Below are positions 1 through 7,292 of a stretch of 64,000 bases of DNA, piece by piece. Source of the stretch: Bacteroidales bacterium. GTDB lineage: Bacteria > Bacteroidota > Bacteroidia > Bacteroidales > P3. The position numbers were made by a program, and so were the translations under genes. The stretch is from positions 1 through 64,000 of the forward strand of contig JAKSMP010000006.1 in NCBI GenBank assembly GCA_024400505.1, written 5' to 3'. Numbering within the stretch: the stretch's first letter is position 1; the number at the start of each line of letters is the position of its first letter. The notes below the pieces were generated by a model. The model did no database searches, had not been told where the DNA came from, and saw only the letters and a program-made list of their open reading frames with translations.

Positions 1-22
1 CCAGGATCAAACTCTTCATTGT
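1..22 (-). rRNA. 16S ribosomal RNA, 5' end only
   Basis: The complement of the first bases reads GAAGAGTTTGATCCTGG, the nearly universal 5' end of bacterial 16S rRNA (the classic 27F primer site). Only about the first 20 bases lie in the window; the gene continues beyond the left edge. The exact 5' end cannot be fixed. It is the start of an rRNA operon transcribed leftwards from the promoter at 177-207. Confidence 0.95.
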
Positions 23-176
23 AAGAATTGCTTGTATTTTCATAACCTTTGACTCATCTGTGTCCCAATCCCCCGACCTTGTCGGGCTCTCTGTGACACA
101 CGCTATCTCATGTTCCAGAATTTCAATGTTCTCTTGCTTTGTTTCAGAACCGCTGTTCTGTCCTTGAAAGCGAGTG

Positions 177-207
177 CAAAGATACGGACTTTTTTCAAAC
201 TACCAAA
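177..207 (-). promoter_or_regulatory. rRNA operon promoter
   Basis: On the minus strand a -7 box TATCTTTG (complement of 177-184) lies 19 bases from a -33 TTTG (complement of 204-207), with an A/T-rich stretch upstream. This is the Bacteroidetes sigma-ABfr promoter form. It sits about 155 bases upstream of the 16S start, leaving a leader at 23-176. Confidence 0.85.
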
Positions 208-591
208 TTTTTTTTTCATTTTTTCTGTAAATTTTCATTTAATTAAATGACTATCAACAATAAAAAAATTTACTATTAAGGGCTATATAGGAAGAAAAAT
301 CACGTCAAAAAAGCCTAAATAAAGGAAAATAATACAAAATTCGATCATTCTCAGTCAACAAAAAAACAGGACATCCATGTATATTGCTGAATTTCTCTTA
401 CTTACATCATTCTATTTTTCAAGAACAAAATAATAAAAACTGAATATCAATCAATTGGGAACACATAATAAACTGGAATATTAGAACAAAATGAATAATG
501 GTTGAAGCAAATATGTATTCTAACAATTGAAATAGCACCTGCTTTACAGCACACATGGTAATATTATATATCATCAAAGAAAACAAAGTGA
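208..591. other. A/T-rich intergenic stretch, no gene seen
   Basis: Between the rRNA promoter and the terminator of the type IX cargo gene there is A/T-rich sequence with only short reading frames lacking recognisable features. No tRNA-like clover-leaf or strong promoter was noticed. Confidence 0.5.
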
Positions 592-626
592 GAGGGCGGA
601 AACGCCAAATTGACGTTTTCGCCCTC
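592..626 (-). terminator. hairpin terminator after the cargo gene
   Basis: A 13-base-pair stem (592-604 with 614-626, one G-T wobble) closes a 9-base loop; on the minus strand it is followed by a T-rich run. It lies just downstream of the stop of the gene at 673-1866 and fits the end of that operon. Confidence 0.75.
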
Positions 627-672
627 GAAAAGAACGCTTGGCAATGCCAAAACATTATTATATATAATACTT

Positions 673-1866
673 TTATTCTTTTACCAGTTTAGCGGTGCGG
701 AGTTCACCGTTGTTGATTACACGAACGACATAGCAACCAGAGGGCAAAGCACTAACATCTACAGTAGCAACCTCGGCGCTGACGGTGGTGGACATTACCT
801 GGCGACCAGTGATGTCAAGCACTTGCAAAGTGGAAGGTTGCTGCGGAAGACCTGCTATAGTGATATTGGAAGTTGAAGGATTGGGATTGAGGCTAAGAGG
901 AGCACTGGCAGGTGCTTTGATGCCAAGAGGAGAATCCTCATAGTTGTAGATGAAATCGCACACATACTGAAGAACGTGATCTACGTCAACCATGTACCAT
1001 TCCTCACTTGCCATAGCATGAGTATTGTTGTATGTAGCAGGACGGGTGCCCATCTCGGGATGCCAAGGTATGAGGCATTCGTTGAGGGGGAGAGTGTAAT
1101 CGTAGCGATAGATGCTACGCTCTGTCTCTTGAGAAGTATAGTCATAGTAGTGATACTCGATCACGTTGTTGTACTCATCATAGGTGTAAGTGTAGTATCC
1201 TTGATATGCCCATTGTCCATTCTGATTCATAGAACTATCACGCTTGCAAACGAGGTTGTTGCCTTCATATTCATAGGTAATCTTGGTTGAAGCGGAAAGG
1301 CCTGCGCCATCAAAATCGAACCACATCTCGGTGTCGAGGAGGCCATTTTTGTAGGTGTATTCTATGCGCTGATAGTTCATACCAGCCATAGTGAGTGTGG
1401 TAAGAACAATCTGGTTATTATCGTTGTAAGTATAGTTATAAACACCGCCAAGGGTCCATTGATTATCGTACCAGTTGTAGTTGGTGCGAGAAGTGCGATT
1501 GTGGTTTTGGTCATAGGTGAATTGAACATAATAAACATTGCGACGAGTGCCATTGAGAAGCTGCCAACCGCTGACGCGCTCAATATTGCCGTCATTATCA
1601 TAAAAAATAGAGTCAATCACATCATAGCTATTCAACTCCCAGTCGTGGACAGCAACAAGGTGGTGATGATTATCGAAAGAGAATTCCTGTCCCTCCCAGT
1701 GGTCGCTAGCAGAGATGCTTGCGAGCATGGTATTGTGGCCAACTTTAGGAGCCTGTGTGTGAAGAGGGTTGAATTGATGCACATCGGTACGATAGAAAGG
1801 TTTGTCCTGTGCATTAAGAGCAAATGCCATGAGGCACGCTGCAAGAATTAATACATTTTTTTTCAT
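673..1866 (-). CDS. secreted protein with type IX secretion C-terminal sorting domain
   Basis: A 397-residue protein. The N-terminus (MKKNVLILAACLMAFALNAQ) is a signal peptide. The body from about residue 50 to 270 is rich in aromatic and Asn residues, with YTYNDNNQ- and YDEYNN-type phrases recalling the YD/RHS-like repeats of Bacteroidetes surface proteins. The last 75 residues hold the type A sorting domain: an LNPNPS motif, a DITGRQV phrase, then SGCYVVRV and a basic KLVKE tail. Known biology: such proteins cross the outer membrane through PorU/PorV/GldJ-type machinery, which is encoded at 50-58 kb. It is the last gene of a three-gene run, 10 bases after its upstream neighbour. The function of the body is unknown. 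Confidence 0.85.
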   Translation of the reverse strand: MKKNVLILAACLMAFALNAQDKPFYRTDVHQFNPLHTQAPKVGHNTMLASISASDHWEGQEFSFDNHHHLVAVHDWELNSYDVIDSIFYDNDGNIERVSGWQLLNGTRRNVYYVQFTYDQNHNRTSRTNYNWYDNQWTLGGVYNYTYNDNNQIVLTTLTMAGMNYQRIEYTYKNGLLDTEMWFDFDGAGLSASTKITYEYEGNNLVCKRDSSMNQNGQWAYQGYYTYTYDEYNNVIEYHYYDYTSQETERSIYRYDYTLPLNECLIPWHPEMGTRPATYNNTHAMASEEWYMVDVDHVLQYVCDFIYNYEDSPLGIKAPASAPLSLNPNPSTSNITIAGLPQQPSTLQVLDITGRQVMSTTVSAEVATVDVSALPSGCYVVRVINNGELRTAKLVKE

Positions 1867-1876
1867 TTGTAGAAAT

Positions 1877-2305
1877 TTATAATGAATTATTTATTGTTTG
1901 TGTGTCAAATTTGAAGTAGCGGTCGCGGATGCGCCACTCATAGGCAATCCAAAGAATGAAATAGCCATTGGTAAATATCTCATATACCCAAGTCCATGGA
2001 GCGGCTAGATAGAGGAATCGTTTGGCAATCCACAGGATGATATCCAACATAAAGAGTGCATCCCACCATTTTTCACGATCGGAAAATGTGAGGACAAGAT
2101 TGGAATGGGGAAGGACATCCACTGTGTGGGATGCAGAGAAATAAGGTATCATGCTTTGTATCGTGATACAGTATTGCCCCATAGGAATTTCAAGTGTAAC
2201 TCTACTATCCTTCATAATGCCCACAAATCGGCCATCAATGAACAACTTGTGAGGAATGGCAATGGACATTTTGCCCCGTTTTTGAATGATAGACAATTGC
2301 GACAT
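1877..2305 (-). CDS. small membrane protein with PEGA-like N-terminal domain
   Basis: A 142-residue protein I do not recognise as a named family. The N-terminal half (IDGRFVGIMKDSRVTLEIP and following) has the look of a PEGA or DUF2846-type beta domain. The second half is hydrophobic and Trp/Tyr-rich (about residues 78-125), suggesting two membrane segments. It starts 3 bases after the stop of the flavoprotein gene and ends 10 bases before the cargo gene, so the three are probably co-transcribed. Met13 is an alternative start. Confidence 0.65.
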   Translation of the reverse strand: MSQLSIIQKRGKMSIAIPHKLFIDGRFVGIMKDSRVTLEIPMGQYCITIQSMIPYFSASHTVDVLPHSNLVLTFSDREKWWDALFMLDIILWIAKRFLYLAAPWTWVYEIFTNGYFILWIAYEWRIRDRYFKFDTQTINNSL

Positions 2306-2308
2306 GGT

Positions 2309-3610
2309 TTATCTCTCTATTGCGTTTTTATAGGGTTTCACCATGCCTTCATTCATCTTGGTTCCCGCTTTGGCCATGATTTTCTTGTTATGCATAAGCC
2401 ATCCCACAAAGTACATCTTGAGTGAGGTGAGCCACTGTTTTTGTGGAAAATTGTACTGACCATGATGCTTGAAGAATTTGTGGTCGGCCCGCATCATGCC
2501 CCGCATAAGGTAAATGAGGTCTCGGAAGATGGTCATGCCACCCACGCCAAAGAAATTTGCAGGCTGACGATAATGATGAGCCAAGGCATAACTAAGCCTA
2601 GCAGCCACTTGATCCACACTGCAGGTACGATGCTGCGCATTGGCGGTACCATCATTCACGGCCACCCCACATAGGTAATTACCACCCACGTTGGCTCTTC
2701 CCTCAATCACCATCTGCAGATTGGATTCTTGGTCATATTTTCCATTCACCAGATAGGCGACTGGGCTGCCCATAGTGACGGTACGATGTCCGTTGCAAAA
2801 CTGACGATCATCGTACATCTTAAACCTTGAGCCCATAGAATGATTTTTGATGGTAAAAGCATATACAATGGCATCGCAGGTTTGAATCTCTTGGCGGAGG
2901 AAAGAATCGAAATTATCGGAATATACGCACTTCCCATCTGCACTGCAATGGAAACAGCTCAAACAACCACCCATGAAGTGATAATCATGGATGTTTACGA
3001 GTTTATGGTTGCATCGAAGTTTTTCTACAAAACCATTTATCATGCCTTTCAATGCATCATCCTCTGGAGCCAAATCGGCTACAATAGCCACTTTTTTGTT
3101 GCTCATAAAATCCACCTCGGGGCATCCATCCATTTGGTATTGGACAAACTCAAAGTACGAAGCCGCCTCTCCTCTACCCTTTTCATGAAGCAAGTCGTCC
3201 ATATCGGCACTTAAACCAGGCAACACGTTGAGATGAAGGTCGGAACAATTCTCTTCGATAAAACGATGAGCTGTCACGTCATAAAAATGTTTAGATGTGG
3301 TAATTTGGGTGGCATATTTGCCCTCCAAGCAAAGACATCCTGCATCCACTTGTTCCTTCATAAGCTCCACAAAACGATGAAGTTGGCTAGGAACAAGGAA
3401 TGTATATACCGGATAACAGAACAGCAGCAAATCGGCTTGATTCAGAAGCATCAACGAGTAAGAGAAGTCGCGTTCAATCTGCTTGATACACTGTCCGACA
3501 TGCAGCACATGATATTCATGATTGGGATATCTGCGCTGCAAAAAGAGGCATGTATGATAGGTGATGGAGTTTGCCCCTTTTGGACTGCCGTTCAATATTA
3601 ATATATTCAT
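2309..3610 (-). CDS. tandem flavodoxin-fold NAD(P)H-dependent oxidoreductase, iron-sulfur flavoprotein-like
   Basis: A 433-residue protein; the start at 3610 is chosen because MNILILNGSPKG opens the first flavodoxin-like beta strand and FMN phosphate loop, though the frame is open further upstream. Domain 1 (about 1-160) is an NADPH-dependent FMN reductase fold (LILNGSPKG, ADLLLFCYPVY). Domain 2 (about 173-330) begins again with KKVAIVADLAPEDD and carries four cysteines in the pattern C-x2-C-x2-C-x5-C (about 216, 219, 222, 228), like the cluster loop of iron-sulfur flavoproteins. It is unusual in carrying two flavin folds in one chain. Likely a cytoplasmic redox enzyme; substrate unknown. First gene of the operon running to 673. 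Confidence 0.75.
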   Translation of the reverse strand: MNILILNGSPKGANSITYHTCLFLQRRYPNHEYHVLHVGQCIKQIERDFSYSLMLLNQADLLLFCYPVYTFLVPSQLHRFVELMKEQVDAGCLCLEGKYATQITTSKHFYDVTAHRFIEENCSDLHLNVLPGLSADMDDLLHEKGRGEAASYFEFVQYQMDGCPEVDFMSNKKVAIVADLAPEDDALKGMINGFVEKLRCNHKLVNIHDYHFMGGCLSCFHCSADGKCVYSDNFDSFLRQEIQTCDAIVYAFTIKNHSMGSRFKMYDDRQFCNGHRTVTMGSPVAYLVNGKYDQESNLQMVIEGRANVGGNYLCGVAVNDGTANAQHRTCSVDQVAARLSYALAHHYRQPANFFGVGGMTIFRDLIYLMRGMMRADHKFFKHHGQYNFPQKQWLTSLKMYFVGWLMHNKKIMAKAGTKMNEGMVKPYKNAIER

Positions 3611-3740
3611 AATATTATTGGGGTAACGAAAATCTGCCATTTTTATTATGTTATTAGGCACAAAAAAAGCAAAACCAATGGCAGATATTGTTCTTTCAAA
3701 AGGCACACATTTCCTTGATATGCCCGTACACAGAAAAGCA

Positions 3741-4040
3741 CTAATCGGTTTCTATCAAAAACGACACTGGCCGGAAGCCATCGTTGCAGCTTATCATAGC
3801 ACTGTGCGGATTCTTCATCCAACCATCATAGAAATTGCCACCTCCTCGGGCCAATTCTTCTACAAACTCATGCATGGTCTTCCATGCTTCGTCACACAAA
3901 CCTTCAGGCTGCTTCCCGTTGCGGCTCAGCCAACATTGACCAACGCACACATCACAAGTATGCTCAATAGGGTTTTCATATCGGACCTGAAGATCCTTAT
4001 AATCAGCTTTACGGATAGCAGTAATTTTGACCTCTTTCAT
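3741..4040 (-). CDS. TIGR04076 family protein
   Basis: A 99-residue protein starting at MKEVKITAIRK. Cysteines in CDVCVGQCW and PEGLCDEAW and the closing GWMKNP...CNDGFRPVSF segment match the TIGR04076 family of small cysteine-rich proteins of unknown function, often encoded near redox or radical enzymes. The start at 4040 gives the usual family length of about 90-100 residues; the longer reading frame upstream runs through a promoter. The -7 box lies only 4 bases upstream of the ATG, so the transcript may be leaderless. Confidence 0.75.
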   Translation of the reverse strand: MKEVKITAIRKADYKDLQVRYENPIEHTCDVCVGQCWLSRNGKQPEGLCDEAWKTMHEFVEELARGGGNFYDGWMKNPHSAMISCNDGFRPVSFLIETD

Positions 4041-4044
4041 GTTG

Positions 4045-4052
4045 CAAAGATA
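4045..4052 (-). promoter_or_regulatory. promoter -7 box for the TIGR04076 gene
   Basis: The complement reads TATCTTTG, the Bacteroidetes -7 consensus TAnnTTTG. It ends 4 bases before the ATG at 4040, which places the expected transcription start at or within a few bases of the start codon. Confidence 0.65.
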
Positions 4053-4081
4053 CAACTTTTCCTTCACACAGATGAAAAAAC

Positions 4082-4111
4082 TTGTCATTTGCAAAAAAAA
4101 TCGTATCTTTG
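4082..4111 (+). promoter_or_regulatory. promoter for the esterase gene
   Basis: A TTG at 4082-4084, a 19-base spacer and a -7 box TATCTTTG at 4104-4111 precede the ATG at 4141. It is back-to-back with the TIGR04076 promoter. Confidence 0.7.
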
Positions 4112-4140
4112 CATTTTTGATTTTCAAAATTCACCGTTTT

Positions 4141-5151
4141 ATGAAACGAATAATTATATATATATTTTTGTTATTGCCATTTTTATCGTTTTCCCAAACC
4201 CTTACAGCTTTTCGAGGCAAGGTAAGTAACGGCTATAACTTCTGGGTTTGTACCCCAAAAGGATACGATTCTTTGCAGTCCGACACCCCCGTCATCCTTT
4301 TCCTTCACGGAGCCAGTCTCTGCGGCAACAATCTGGAACGTGTGCGTCGCTATGGCCCCCTCCACGCTCTTGCTATGGGAAGACAAATCAACGCTCTCAT
4401 CATCGCCCCTCAGAATCCTGGCGGAGCTTGGAATCCCGACAGAGTAAACAACGTAGTAGATTGGGTATTCGACCATTATGCTGGCGACACCAACCGGTTT
4501 TACGTTCTCGGAATGAGTCTTGGCGGATATGGCACCATAGACTATTCGGCTGCTTATTCTCATCGCATAGCTGCTGCTATGGCTCTTTGCGGTGGCGGCA
4601 ATCCCAAATCCTATTGCGGATTGAATGACTTGCCTTTATGGATTCTGCATGGCACAGCCGACCGAGCAGTCACTGTTGCTCAGTCGCAAAAAGTGATTGA
4701 CAAAATGGCACAATGTGGTGATAGTCCCCGACTAAAGTTCACCAAACTGCCTGGCGTTGATCATGGTGGGTTGGCACGCGCATTTTACATCTCTGAGACC
4801 TACGATTGGCTCTTCCAGCATCGGTTGGACACCCCCAATCGCCCCATCAACAAAGACTATGAAATCACCGTGGACCGCCTTCATAAAGCCTATAAAGATA
4901 TCGACCGAAAAGCCAACAACCTCGTGGTTCGCAACAACGGCAGTTCATCGGCCAAAAGCGACAATAAAAACGAAGACCTCTCCAACACCCCCACCAACGA
5001 AGGTGAGACCCAATACCACACCATCCGTAAAGGCGACACATTGGGAGCTTTGGCCAAGAAATACCACACTTCCGTCAGCAAGCTCTGCAAGTTGAACAAT
5101 ATTTCACAAACTACCACTTTACGTATTGGGAAAAAACTGCGTGTGAGGTAA
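4141..5151 (+). CDS. secreted alpha/beta hydrolase (esterase) with C-terminal LysM domain
   Basis: A 336-residue protein. The start at 4141 is chosen because it opens a signal peptide (MKRIIIYIFLLLPFLSFSQ) 30 bases downstream of a good promoter. The hydrolase domain (about 20-235) has the oxyanion region VILFLHGASLCGNN, the nucleophile elbow GMSLGG (GxSxG), and a late His in VDHGG, matching the phospholipase/carboxylesterase and dienelactone-hydrolase-like group. A Ser/Asn/Lys-rich linker leads to a LysM module (about 288-336, YHTIRKGDTLGALAKKYH) that binds glycan chains of peptidoglycan or chitin-like polymers. Predicted as periplasmic or surface esterase held on the cell wall. Substrate unknown. 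Confidence 0.85.
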   Translation: MKRIIIYIFLLLPFLSFSQTLTAFRGKVSNGYNFWVCTPKGYDSLQSDTPVILFLHGASLCGNNLERVRRYGPLHALAMGRQINALIIAPQNPGGAWNPDRVNNVVDWVFDHYAGDTNRFYVLGMSLGGYGTIDYSAAYSHRIAAAMALCGGGNPKSYCGLNDLPLWILHGTADRAVTVAQSQKVIDKMAQCGDSPRLKFTKLPGVDHGGLARAFYISETYDWLFQHRLDTPNRPINKDYEITVDRLHKAYKDIDRKANNLVVRNNGSSSAKSDNKNEDLSNTPTNEGETQYHTIRKGDTLGALAKKYHTSVSKLCKLNNISQTTTLRIGKKLRVR

Positions 5152-5727
5152 TTGAATCTTACCAATTGCTGCATAGCTGACCTTTACTGGCATAGGTCTC
5201 AATACTTTTCATAGATAGTCAGGTGGAATTGTTTCTTCAGCAATAGTGCAGTTTCTAGCAATCCACCCTTACCCTACAATCAAACCCTACGCAGCGCTGC
5301 ACTACATCCTATCGCAACGCTGACATTTATCGTAAGCAACCATTCAGCCCAAGACTTAGGAGCAATATCGCCAATCCGCCTCGAGGAGTGAAGATGTATA
5401 TTTTTTAGCATTATCTCTAGATATTTGGGATTGGTTTCTTCATGATAAGAAACAAATAAAAAAGATATACTATCCACATATCGGCAACCATATATCTGCT
5501 CATCACGAACCATATATCTCCTCGTCACGAACCATATATCTTCCGCTCGGCAACAATATATCCCTTGACGAGATTGATCTGAATATTCACGAAAGGCCCC
5601 AAGAGCATCATTCGTTCAAAAAAGCGCCACTCTTAGTCAACAGAAATGTGGAGTAAGGGGAGCAAAAGAAATACAATAATTTAAGTAATGTCGGAAACAA
5701 AATTTCTTTCATTCCACGTATTTTTCG
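5152..5727. other. intergenic region with phased repeat, no gene supported
   Basis: About 575 bases between the esterase gene and the phosphoribosyltransferase promoter. The only structure seen is the 22-bp direct-repeat array at 5487-5563. A short minus-strand frame across 5280-5528 has no start context, promoter or family resemblance. Confidence 0.5.
5487..5563. repeat. 22-bp tandem repeat (3.5 units) made of 11-bp half units
   Basis: ACCATATATCT occurs at 5487, 5509 and 5531, and a variant ACAATATATCC at 5553, always exactly 22 bases apart. The 11-base spacers at 5498, 5520 and 5542 are related (GCTCATCACGA, CCTCGTCACGA, TCCGCTCGGCA). The period equals two 11-base steps, i.e. about two helical turns. 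Function unknown. Confidence 0.8.
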
Positions 5728-5735
5728 TATCTTTG
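5728..5735 (+). promoter_or_regulatory. promoter -7 box for the phosphoribosyltransferase gene
   Basis: TATCTTTG (TAnnTTTG form) lies 25 bases upstream of the ATG at 5760. No clear -33 TTTG at the usual distance. Confidence 0.6.
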
Positions 5736-5759
5736 CAATCACAAAAAAGTATAGAAACT

Positions 5760-6335
5760 ATGAACTATCTAGACGTTATAAATCATTACCCCGACTTTCC
5801 CAAACCTGGGATTGATTTTATTGATATCTTGCCTTTCCTTTCCAATAAGGATGCTTTCAATGAGATTGTTAGAGATATAGATGCGCACACACACTACCCT
5901 AATGTGGCAACCGTGGAAGCCCGCGGTTTCCTGTTTGCTGCACCGCTGCTCACCCAATCTGCACTGGTACAAAATATTGTGCCAATCCGCAAAAAAGGCA
6001 AACTTCCATTCAGTGAAGGTGACCTCCACGATGTGGAAATCATGAAAGAATATGGCGCCGACCACGTGTATTATCGACTCTCCGATATTGCCGCTGGCAA
6101 GCCCAATGGCGACACTTTCGAGCTAACATTCTTTGATGATATCTTGGCCACCGGAGGCACTGCCATCGGAATAGCAGAATCATTGAATAAGGAGAAAGTT
6201 ATGGTGGATGGCAAAGAATATAAAGTGAAAGTAAAAGAGTTTCTATTCTTGGTGGAATTTCCTGACTTGTACGACCACGATCGTATCAATGCTATAGCAC
6301 CTGTGCATTCTTTTGCCCAAATAGATGGAGAATAA
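5760..6335 (+). CDS. adenine phosphoribosyltransferase-like protein
   Basis: A 191-residue cytoplasmic protein; the start MNYLDVINHYPDFPKPGIDF is the typical APT N-terminus and lies 25 bases after a promoter. ATVEARGFLFAAPL and VPIRKKGKLP are hallmark APT segments, and FFDDILATGGTA is the PRPP-binding loop. Known reaction: adenine + PRPP to AMP + diphosphate (purine salvage). The longer insertion near 165-175 (KVMVDGKEYKVK) is not in the short E. coli-type enzyme, so a related type I phosphoribosyltransferase with another base preference is possible. Confidence 0.85.
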   Translation: MNYLDVINHYPDFPKPGIDFIDILPFLSNKDAFNEIVRDIDAHTHYPNVATVEARGFLFAAPLLTQSALVQNIVPIRKKGKLPFSEGDLHDVEIMKEYGADHVYYRLSDIAAGKPNGDTFELTFFDDILATGGTAIGIAESLNKEKVMVDGKEYKVKVKEFLFLVEFPDLYDHDRINAIAPVHSFAQIDGE

Positions 6336-6349
6336 TTAATATTAAAGTC

Positions 6350-6748
6350 ATGAAAAAGTTATTTCTTTTTTTTGCAGCTATACTCTGCGTGGCTCTCACA
6401 TCTTGTATCAGAGAGTCGTCCTATACAATCAATTTCACTGACGATGTGGCTGAGTTTGCCAATGTAACTGTGTTCGAATACGACTACGGCGATGAACTAC
6501 TGGCCCGCCGAGAAATCAAGGATGCCCGCAACTTGGTTTATGAATTCACTTCGTATGATGGTGCATACAATGTGGTGATTGGCGTAGAAGCCATTGTCAA
6601 TGGCAGAATCATGGAATGGTACAGTGCTGATATCTTTAAACTAGATCCCGATAATAATACCGATATCGAAGTAAATTTCCGCAAGATGAACACCCAGGAT
6701 TCCAATCCCATGAATCCTGCCGATGTAGTTTCGCGTTATTTGTATTGA
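6350..6748 (+). CDS. lipoprotein of unknown function
   Basis: A 132-residue protein starting 14 bases after the phosphoribosyltransferase stop, so probably co-transcribed. The N-terminus is a lipoprotein signal with lipobox LTSC. The rest is acidic and predicted beta-rich (TINFTDDVAEFANVTVFEYD). The pattern resembles small FimB/Mfa2-like or DUF5119-type periplasmic lipoproteins of Bacteroidales, but I cannot assign a family. Confidence 0.75.
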   Translation: MKKLFLFFAAILCVALTSCIRESSYTINFTDDVAEFANVTVFEYDYGDELLARREIKDARNLVYEFTSYDGAYNVVIGVEAIVNGRIMEWYSADIFKLDPDNNTDIEVNFRKMNTQDSNPMNPADVVSRYLY

Positions 6749-6755
6749 TAATCGT

Positions 6756-6786
6756 AGAAGCTATCGTCAGAAAGGGCTTCTGTTTT
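6756..6786. terminator. weak hairpin between convergent genes
   Basis: AGAAGC at 6756-6761 pairs with GCTTCT at 6776-6781, followed by GTTTT on the plus strand. It sits between the lipoprotein gene and the convergent DUF456 gene. The stem is short. Confidence 0.35.
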
Positions 6787-6800
6787 AGAGGATGATTGTT

Positions 6801-7292
6801 CTAAAAAACAGCTTTCAGCATGATGGCCACGATGACTACAGCATAGGCAAGTTTGAGGCCAGTGCCACATAGGAAACCCATGAAGGCACCCCAGGCAGCT
6901 CGGAGAGCTTCTTTGGTAGGTTTATGGTTGAGTGTTTCACCCAAGAAAGCACCCAAGAAAGGCCAAAAGACCACGCCCAGCAAGCCTTGAGGGCCAAAGG
7001 GTAGTCCAATGATGGAAATAATGAGACCTATATTGCACCCCCATACTCCCGCTTTGCTTCCTCCAAACTTTTTAGTACTGATAGAAGGTATCACATAGTC
7101 TAGCACAGTGATTATCACAGCAAATGCACAAGTAATTATGAGCATGGACATAGTGAAAGAAATGCTTTGTGTGAGGTGCATCACTATCAAGCCAGCCCAA
7201 CTGAGTGGAGGGCCGGGGAGACCCGGGACAATCGAACCTAGGATGCCAACAACGGCAAGAACGAAGGCGAGGATAAGTAAGAACGTGTTCAT
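6801..7292 (-). CDS. DUF456 family membrane protein
   Basis: A 163-residue, very hydrophobic protein with about four membrane segments. GSIVPGLPGPPLSWAGL near the N-terminus and GPFLGAFLGE-like and GTGLKLAYAV segments are the Gly/Pro-rich signatures of DUF456. Molecular function of the family is not established. Its ATG overlaps the TGA of the upstream GNAT-HD gene (ATGA), so the two are translationally coupled. Confidence 0.85.
   Translation of the reverse strand: MNTFLLILAFVLAVVGILGSIVPGLPGPPLSWAGLIVMHLTQSISFTMSMLIITCAFAVIITVLDYVIPSISTKKFGGSKAGVWGCNIGLIISIIGLPFGPQGLLGVVFWPFLGAFLGETLNHKPTKEALRAAWGAFMGFLCGTGLKLAYAVVIVAIMLKAVF

Noticed and set aside
419..655. Small minus-strand frame near the rRNA promoter
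   Set aside because: It overlaps the terminator hairpin of the cargo gene and shows no family resemblance or promoter.
5280..5528. Minus-strand frame over the 22-bp repeat
   Set aside because: Composition is that of the repeat and flanking DNA; no promoter or recognisable sequence.
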